NCBI RefSeq assembly: GCF_020497125.1
Contig: NC_059081.1
Location: 63,384,768 to 63,448,767 of the forward strand
DNA: 64,000 nucleotides
Reading direction: 5' to 3'
DNA from: Mauremys mutica
Taxonomy: Eukaryota > Chordata > Testudines > Geoemydidae
Under the pieces are notes generated by a model that was not told the DNA's origin, searched no databases, and was given only the letters and a program-made list of their open reading frames with translations. The first letter of the stretch is position 1. The number at the start of each line of letters is the position of its first letter. Shown piece after piece: positions 57,910 to 64,000 of the stretch. Both the position numbers and the translations under genes were made by a program.

Positions 57910-58031
57910 ACAAGGAGTCCGGTGGCACCTTAAAGACTAACACATTTATTTGGGCATAAGCTTTTGTGGATAAAAAACCCACTTCTTTTTGTGGATACAG
58001 ACTAACACAGCTACCCCCTGATACCTGACAC
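57910..58031. repeat. Penelope-type short copy with target duplication
   Basis: It starts aaggagtccggtggcaccttaaagactaacacatttatttgggcataag and ends cagactaacacagctaccccctgatac. It is flanked by cattcaaagtaaaa (57896-57909) and cattcaaaataaaa (58032-58045), a 14 bp duplication with one mismatch. Confidence 0.8.
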
Positions 58032-58469
58032 CATTCAAAATAAAAAAAAAACATGAAGCAGTGGGATGACTGAGCTGCAAATAGCCAGAATAGCCCAGAT
58101 AATTAATGGTACATTTCAGGATACAAGAGATCACATGGGCCTTCTACCTACTGGTCAACCGTAAAGTTGGTGTCAGTTTCTGGGTAACTGCACCTGTATT
58201 TTGCCGCCACGCTCTAGCAAGGGCCCCCACTTAGAAGTTTATAGCTCTCAGCCACCATCTCTCTTGGGTGGAGATCTGAATTTCTCCCCCTTGTGACCAG
58301 CTCTTTTAAAGGCTACAGTTTCCTGCCTTACACTGTGATATTCCCAGTAAATCAGACTGCCTACATAGGTCAGCAATTGTCAGTCACACGCTACCACACA
58401 GTCGTTTCTAAGCAAGCACACTTCTTAAGTGAAATCACTACAGAGAAGACATACTAAATAAATAGAAGG

Positions 58470-58494
58470 CCACACACACACACACACACACACA
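58470..58494. repeat. (CA)n microsatellite
   Basis: A CA dinucleotide run of about 12 units. Confidence 0.95.
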
Positions 58495-58597
58495 AAAAGC
58501 TTACCAGAGGTCGCTCCATCTCTAGCCTTGGACTCTGGTAGGGGTTAGTCCTTCAATCCCACAAGGTTCTCTCTGTAGTTACAAGTTCATAACTGTC

Positions 58598-58939
58598 CAT
58601 ACGCACCAACTTTTACTTTTCCCAGGGGTTGCTTCACCCCCACTCTGCCCTGAGCCCTCCACCCCTTCCCCCAAGGCCTCACTTTCACTCCGCCTCTTCC
58701 CGCCCCCGTTCCGCCTCTTCCCCCGAGGCCTCATCCTCACTCTGCCTCTTCCCGCCACACTCCGTGATGCCACCCCCCCGCCTGCTGCCTCCCCCCCAAG
58801 CCTCGCCCTAAGCTGCCAAACAGCTGTTTGGCAGTGCCCCTGATTAGCTGATCAGGGGCTCCACCAAACAGCTGAGTGGCGGCACTGCCAAACAGCTGTG
58901 ACTTGTGGGTGCTGAGCACCCACACAGCCAGCGCCTATG
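58598..58939. mobile_element. hAT-type DNA transposon with 8 bp duplication
   Basis: The ends are catacgcacc and ...gcgcctatg, with inner words agctgtttggca and tgccaaacagct inverted. The duplication taactgtc lies at 58590-58597 and 58940-58947. It is 342 bp, C-rich in the left half, with no transposase. Confidence 0.87.
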
Positions 58940-59589
58940 TAACTGTCTGGGCCCAAGACTGGGCAGATCAGCCTGTTTCTTTATACAGCTTCGACCTTTG
59001 ATCTCCAGGAACAGGTAATCAGCAATCATCCTCTGCTTCTGGCCTTCTATATTAGGAGACAATGACTCTCTCCTCAGGGCAGGATTTTTGTACAACTGGA
59101 GGTGGGGGATTTACATTAACCTCTCCCTAAGTATTTGCCAGGAAATCCACTTAACATTCATTGTCCCAAAAGTTCATTCTGGGCAGACACGTTTTCAAGG
59201 TAGTTCTGTTTGTTCACTTAGCAGGGGACAGCTGATGGTCAGCAGAGCAGAAATTTAGTGGGAACAATTGTGCAGAAGTCAAAAGCTGTCACTTGTGGCT
59301 GCTAGGATGGTCCAAGATATTTTATATTGGTTTGCTGGGGGGACGCACACACCACCCAAAATCGGTTCGGTTTTTGCCCCCGATTTCAAATGATCTGTTT
59401 GTTTCTGTTGCTTTCCTAACTACAGCAGGAAACTCACAGGGCCAAATTCACCACTTGAACAACTACACTGATTTCAAGTTCATCCTGGCTGCAACTTATT
59501 TGACACAAGCCCAGATTCTGCCAGGACCTACAACCATCTGAATACATAGCAGTGGGCAGAGGCGTCAATCTGGGCCATAATCCTAATCC

Positions 59590-59793
59590 TCGGGTTTCAG
59601 AGTAGCAGCCGTGTTAGTCTGTATCCGCAAAAAGAACAGGAGAACTTGTGGCACCTCAGAGACTAACAAATGTATTTGAGCATAAGCTTTCGTGGGCTAC
59701 AGCCCACGTCATGTGTCCGATGAAGTGGGCTGTAGCCCACGAAAGCTTATGCTCAAATTAATTTATTAGTCTCTAAAGTGCCACAAGTACTCC
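59590..59793. repeat. Penelope-type palindromic copy, complete, with target duplication
   Basis: It is flanked by aatcctaatcc at 59579-59589 and 59794-59804. It starts with tttcagagtagcagccgtgttagtctgtatcc, then two inverted arms meeting near 59708: gagcataagctttcgtgggctacagccca and tgggctgtagcccacgaaagcttatgctc. The right arm has a hammerhead-like core: ccgatga at 59717-59723, stem gtgggc/gcccac, and gaaa at 59741-59744. It is about 204 bp with no coding. Confidence 0.9.
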
Positions 59794-59809
59794 AATCCTA
59801 ATCCCGTAT

Positions 59810-61720
59810 TCCTTGCACACCCACAACTCCGCTGAGCTCACGGGGGGGATCTCTGGTGCATAGAATCAGCCCCAGTATGGCACTTGAATCTATGATGGCA
59901 GGAGCAGCGCCCACCTGCAGTGAGTTTCCACACAGGGTTTCGTGCAAACTGCAGCTCTGGCTACAAGGCATCTACTTGACGTGAAACTGTTCTGGGGGGG
60001 GGGGGGGAGGAGACGTGACTTTGCTAAGAGGGTTCCACCGTATTTGCTAGAGTGCATTCCTGTCAAGTGCCTTCTTAAAGCCCACTCTCTTCATTTGACC
60101 TCTCCATGGCACCACGTGCTTCCACCTCTGCACTGATGTTTTCTTATTTGTATTCTACCCATCGTCATACCACTATAATCGCTTCTAGGTCTGGCTCCTT
60201 TCCTTTTAGGCCGCGCACATGTGCGGTACTACGTGCCATGGATTTGTAAGCTTCTTTATGATTTGGAGTGGCTTCCAGTCATTATGCTCACTCCTTTATA
60301 AAACGCAGCCTCAGGCAGCACTTAATTGCAGTACATGCTTTGAGCTTTCAAAATATTTCTCACCTCTGGAGTGCAGCAATTTGCATCAGGCAGATCTGGC
60401 TCTACCGCAGAGAAAGAACACACAAGCTAGGGCAGGAAAAAGCGTTAGCGTCTCTGTATTGCATGACTGACTCCAGGCTAAGGCATTTTGCCATCTGCAT
60501 AAAGCAACAAACTCCAGAGCTGTGGTTCCCAGGTGGTACTCTGAAGAGAGCTTGTAGGTGGGTCCTCAGAGCCACCTCCCTCCTAGTGGTGAAGCATCCA
60601 GCAATCTTTGAGCAGTGACACTTGCTGCTAAAAGTCACCTTTTGTCTCTCATGAGTTCCAGCAGCATGTTTGACCTACAGTACTAAAGTGTTGCTGGGAT
60701 GTGTCATGATGCACCCTTAAGCGGCACTAGAGTGTGAGTGAGTGAGTGAGTGTGTATTCGTTCCTTTAAATGGTGTTCAAGCGAGCAGGAGGGTACCTTT
60801 GGAGGAAGGGATTAGACACGGATTGTCGGCAGAGCAGCACACAGATGTTCTACCGTAGGTAAGGCACAATTTATAAGCCTCAGTTCTTGTGCTTCAGTGC
60901 AAACATTAATCAGCAGCTAGCGTCAAGAAGAAAGATGCCCTCTTCTATAGCATTAAGGGGGCAAGTATTCCTTACTCTTACAGGGAGTAAAGCCAAATGC
61001 TTCAGAGACCTCCCACTAGCCTGTTTTAATATCTTAATTCTGATGACTACTGAATACAACCTAATTTCCCACCAAACTACCAGCTTTCTGCTCCTGCTTC
61101 TATATAGAAAGACTTGATTTTTAAATCTTGAGGCATAAAGCTTGAATAGAAAGTGTGCTGTAGAGAACAATCCTTCACAGTCCCTGGGTGACCTAACATG
61201 TCTTGTCCATGCCTGGAGCCCAAGATAGTCCAATAAATATATCTGACATATGCCACGTGGCTTGCAAACTCTAGTCTATTCGCCTCTTCTTGAAATGTGG
61301 GCTTACTCCCACTAGCAGCAACAAACCGAATAATAAAGGAAAGCCACACTCATATTAAAGGTACAGCAGGCAGACCCCTTAGCAATGACTTAGTTCATCA
61401 ATATCTCAGGTTAATTTTTTTCCCCTTTGGGCCTTTTTGTTTTTAATTTGACCTTTTAGGAAAAAGTAGAGTGTCACTTTAATACCAAAGCCTGAGCACG
61501 CTAATTAATGTCCAATAGCCGTGCTGGTGTAATTAACTCCATATTGATCTGGCTGTCCTATCGTATGCACACTATTTCCACATGAGGGACATTAAAAGCC
61601 GACAGTGGCTAATTAGGAAAGCGGGCCTGGATAACAGAGGGTGTCAGTAAAAACAAAACAAAACCGCTCACCTCTGGTTCACTGGCTCAGCTCCAGCCTG
61701 TGTATCTGAGGTTCTCACAA
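59810..61720. other. Non-coding stretch, nothing bounded
   Basis: A G run at 59995-60007 and a short (gtga)n tract at 60735-60757 are the only simple features. Open frames on both strands near 60250-60640 and 60900-61350 overlap one another and have no family match. Confidence 0.4.
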
Positions 61721-61769
61721 TGAGTTAAGCCTCAACATCCCTTTGTGGTACAGTACTGCTTGCAAATAT

Positions 61770-61890
61770 TTTGTACCAATTTTACAGATGGGGAAATTAA
61801 GGCAGCAAAAGGTTGAGTGACTTGCCCAAGGACACACATAGCTTAAGAAAGAGTCAGATATAGAGCTCATACACAAATCTCCCCATCATT
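61770..61890 (+). repeat. MIR-like SINE fragment
   Basis: ttttacagatggggaaattaaggcagcaaaaggttgagtgacttgcccaaggacacacatagc..gagtcagatatagagctc is the clearest MIR core in the window. Confidence 0.85.
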
Positions 61891-62158
61891 TACTTTAACC
61901 AGTAGACCCCACTGCATCTAGTAACCAAAAGCTGGCACCCCTGGCTGGCTGGCACTTTATCTGAACAGAATAGGTGGGCTTAGTCCAGATCCTACTGGAG
62001 AGATGTTCCCCTAAGCACTAAATGCCACCTTTAATGGTATTGTCAATGACTGGCTGTGCCTGGGGCCTGAACAGGCCTCACAAGATAACAGCAGGACAGT
62101 CTACAGAACTCAGATGCCACTATGCACTCTGTACCTGTTAGATGGATACACAAATGAT

Positions 62159-62637
62159 TAGGGCCCTACCAAATTCACAGCCATGAAAAATGCATCACAG
62201 ACCATGAAATCTGGTCTCCCTCTGTGAAATATGGTGTTGGGTGCTTTTACCCTGTATTACACAGATTTCATGGAGGAGACTAGTGTTGGGGGTCCTGACC
62301 CAAAAGGGAGTTGCAGGGGGAGAGTAACAAGATTATTTTAGGGGGTCGCAGTATTGCCATCCTTACTTCTGCGCTGCCTTTAGAGCTGGGTGCTGGAGAG
62401 CAGCGGCTGTTGGCTGGGTGCCCAGCTTTGAAGGCAAACCCCCTATAGCAGTACTGCAAGCCCCCCATAATAACTTTGTGACACCCCCCACACACACTCC
62501 TTTTGGGGTCAGGACCCCCTACAACTACAACACTGTAAAATTTCAAATTTACGTAACTGAAATCATGAAATTTACGAATTTTTAAATCCCATGACCTTGA
62601 AATTGATGAAAACGGATCCTGAATTTGTAGGGCCCTA
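62159..62637. mobile_element. hAT-type DNA transposon with perfect 8 bp duplication
   Basis: The left end is tagggccctaccaaattc, and the right end inverted is tagggccctacaaattc. The duplication caaatgat lies at 62151-62158 and 62638-62645. Inner halves are also inverted (gggtcctgacccaaaaggga and cttttggggtcaggaccc), so it may fold back on itself. It is 479 bp with no transposase. Confidence 0.95.
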
Positions 62638-63164
62638 CAAATGATTAACTTAGAGCTACGCTGGGCCACCAGGCACACACCTGAGCTAGGGCTGGTGCGC
62701 AAGCTGCACTTCTCTGGAAAATACTGTGCCTCTGAGGCCCTAGGAGTCACAATTCCTCCCCTACTCCTCCGTGCTCCCAGGGGAGTAGCAATTTATTGCT
62801 GGATTATACCAGTAGAGCCGACTGCACACTGGTTGAGTGGCAGGTACAGCCTAGATTCCAGCCTTCCTCCTCTGGCTCTCGGGACACAGTAAGCAGAGAA
62901 TTAGTCCCACTTGTTCATCCCCCCCATGCACTGACTAAGCGGTGTATTGGGGTTTTTTGGTAAACTCATTCCTCTGCCCAGACACTTAGTTCAACTCGCA
63001 ATCTAGCCTTTTGTCTGCAAGACAGCCTGGTGCCTCCCAGAAGCGCTAGACTCACTCCAGATTAAATGCAGATCAATTTTCTAGACATCCCACAGGACAA
63101 GTGGCATAATACTGCTGTGCACATGAAACCTGCTTCACGCTCAGTGAAACCTCAGCAATTTCAC

Positions 63165-63775
63165 AACAAAAGCCTGGTCTGCACTGCAGAGTTAGGTCGA
63201 CGCAACGCAGCCTACGTCTGCACTAATCTGAAGCTCCCACCGATGTAAGTTGCCCACTACATCAACTTCATAACGCCACCTCCACGAGAGCCCTAGCGCT
63301 TAGGTTGATGTAGTTAGGGCAACTCAGTACCCGTGTGGACACCTCATTGCTTACAATCGACCTTTACTGCCTTTGACAGACCGAGCTGTCAGCCCCGTGC
63401 CAGCTTTCAAAGGTAGCAGCAGGTGATGTAAGCATGGGAGTCTCCCCTCCAAGCCCCACATGGGGCTGACCACTGGGATGGGGAGAGGGGATCTGGCCGT
63501 CAGCCTCGTGCAGAGCGGAGGGGCTCCAGCTGTCAGTCTGGGGCATGGGAGCTCTGGTGCTCAGCCCGTGTGGGGCTGGGAGGGGGCTCCAGTGCTCAGT
63601 CCTGGGGGAGGGGGCGTTCTCCAGCAGTCAGCCCTCCGTGGCTGTCAGTACGCCACCCTCCAGCTGTCAGAGCCGCACAATGCCCCGCTTCTCACCAGGA
63701 GGGCAGCACTGACACGAACAGCCGACTGAATTACTGCGGTGGCTTTAGGTGGACTAACTTAATTCTATAGCATAC
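63165..63775. repeat. DNA repeat of the gtcgac/gtgtgg type with internal minisatellite-like units
   Basis: cctggtctgcactgcagagttaggtcgacgcaa on the left, then aggttgatgtagttagggc..gtgtggacacc. From about 63380, units like ctgtcagcccngtg and gggctccagc/tgctcagtc repeat loosely several times. Open frames here are an effect of this GC-rich repetition. Confidence 0.5.
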
Positions 63776-64000
63776 CCATGCCCTGTGCTCAGTCGGTCTT
63801 AGTGGAACTACACTGACTTCCTTCCGATTTCAGTGGTGCTGCGGCGATAGGCAGCAGCTCAGGATCGAGCGTTGAGCATTCAGAAGCAGAGATATGCGGG
63901 TGCCTGCCTTTCATCGGTAACGTAATATAAAAACGTGCACAGTGCACTGTTTTTCCCCTGCCGGACACGAGTTCTCAGACTGTTGTGATTGAAATGGTGG

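Noticed and set aside
1..64000. CRISPR arrays, bacterial operons, tRNA or rRNA genes, riboswitches
   Set aside because: No direct-repeat/spacer series and no cloverleaf with intact A and B boxes were noticed. Base composition and repeats are vertebrate throughout.

Overview
The window looks like non-avian reptile nuclear DNA, most likely turtle and less likely crocodilian. It carries vertebrate multi-exon coding sequence with canonical splice sites, CR1 LINEs with the TTCTTATG-type tail, MIR-like SINE cores, a Penelope-like element encoding a GIY-YIG domain, a DIRS-like element with inverted repeats, and many hAT copies. The species call is inference from this repeat mix. The only gene I can support is PTH2R (parathyroid hormone 2 receptor, a class B GPCR), on the minus strand. 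Seven consecutive coding exons were read from the sequence: 47595-47697, 40937-41047, 40709-40830, 38777-38874, 34339-34525, 32733-32886 and 14000-14060. All splice phases agree across the six junctions. Together they give 836 coding bases, from the start of the mature extracellular domain through TM4. The signal-peptide exon should lie to the right of 47697, and the exons for TM5 to the C-tail to the left of 14000; neither was found.

Layout. 1-13999: the intron after the TM4 exon. It holds a nearly full-length but broken CR1 (3298-6909), smaller CR1 pieces, a hAT-like element nested inside another (9259-11175, with 9431-9821 inside), a third hAT with a perfect target duplication (12261-12521) and a (GT)28 run. 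14061-32732: an 18.7 kb intron with a mariner-like MITE (18684-18875), an internally deleted DIRS-like retrotransposon (about 21170-23703), a possible LTR, and a long foldback (28838-29572). 32733-41047: the exon-dense part of PTH2R. 41048-47594: an intron mostly filled by a degenerate PIF/Harbinger transposon (about 41480-44700) with a CR1 piece inside it. 47698-64000: intron 1 or upstream flank, with a Penelope-like element inserted into a CR1 (52553-53426 in 51847-53760), several short palindromic Penelope-derived copies, and three more hAT elements.

PTH2R is the receptor for TIP39 (PTH2) and couples to Gs/cAMP; that is family knowledge. Everything else is mobile DNA or unrecognised intron. 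No functional transposase, reverse transcriptase, tRNA, rRNA, CRISPR array or bacterial feature was seen. The observations most worth follow-up are the hammerhead-like cores in the Penelope-derived arms, which share an extra A before stem II, and the datable nests of elements inside elements.
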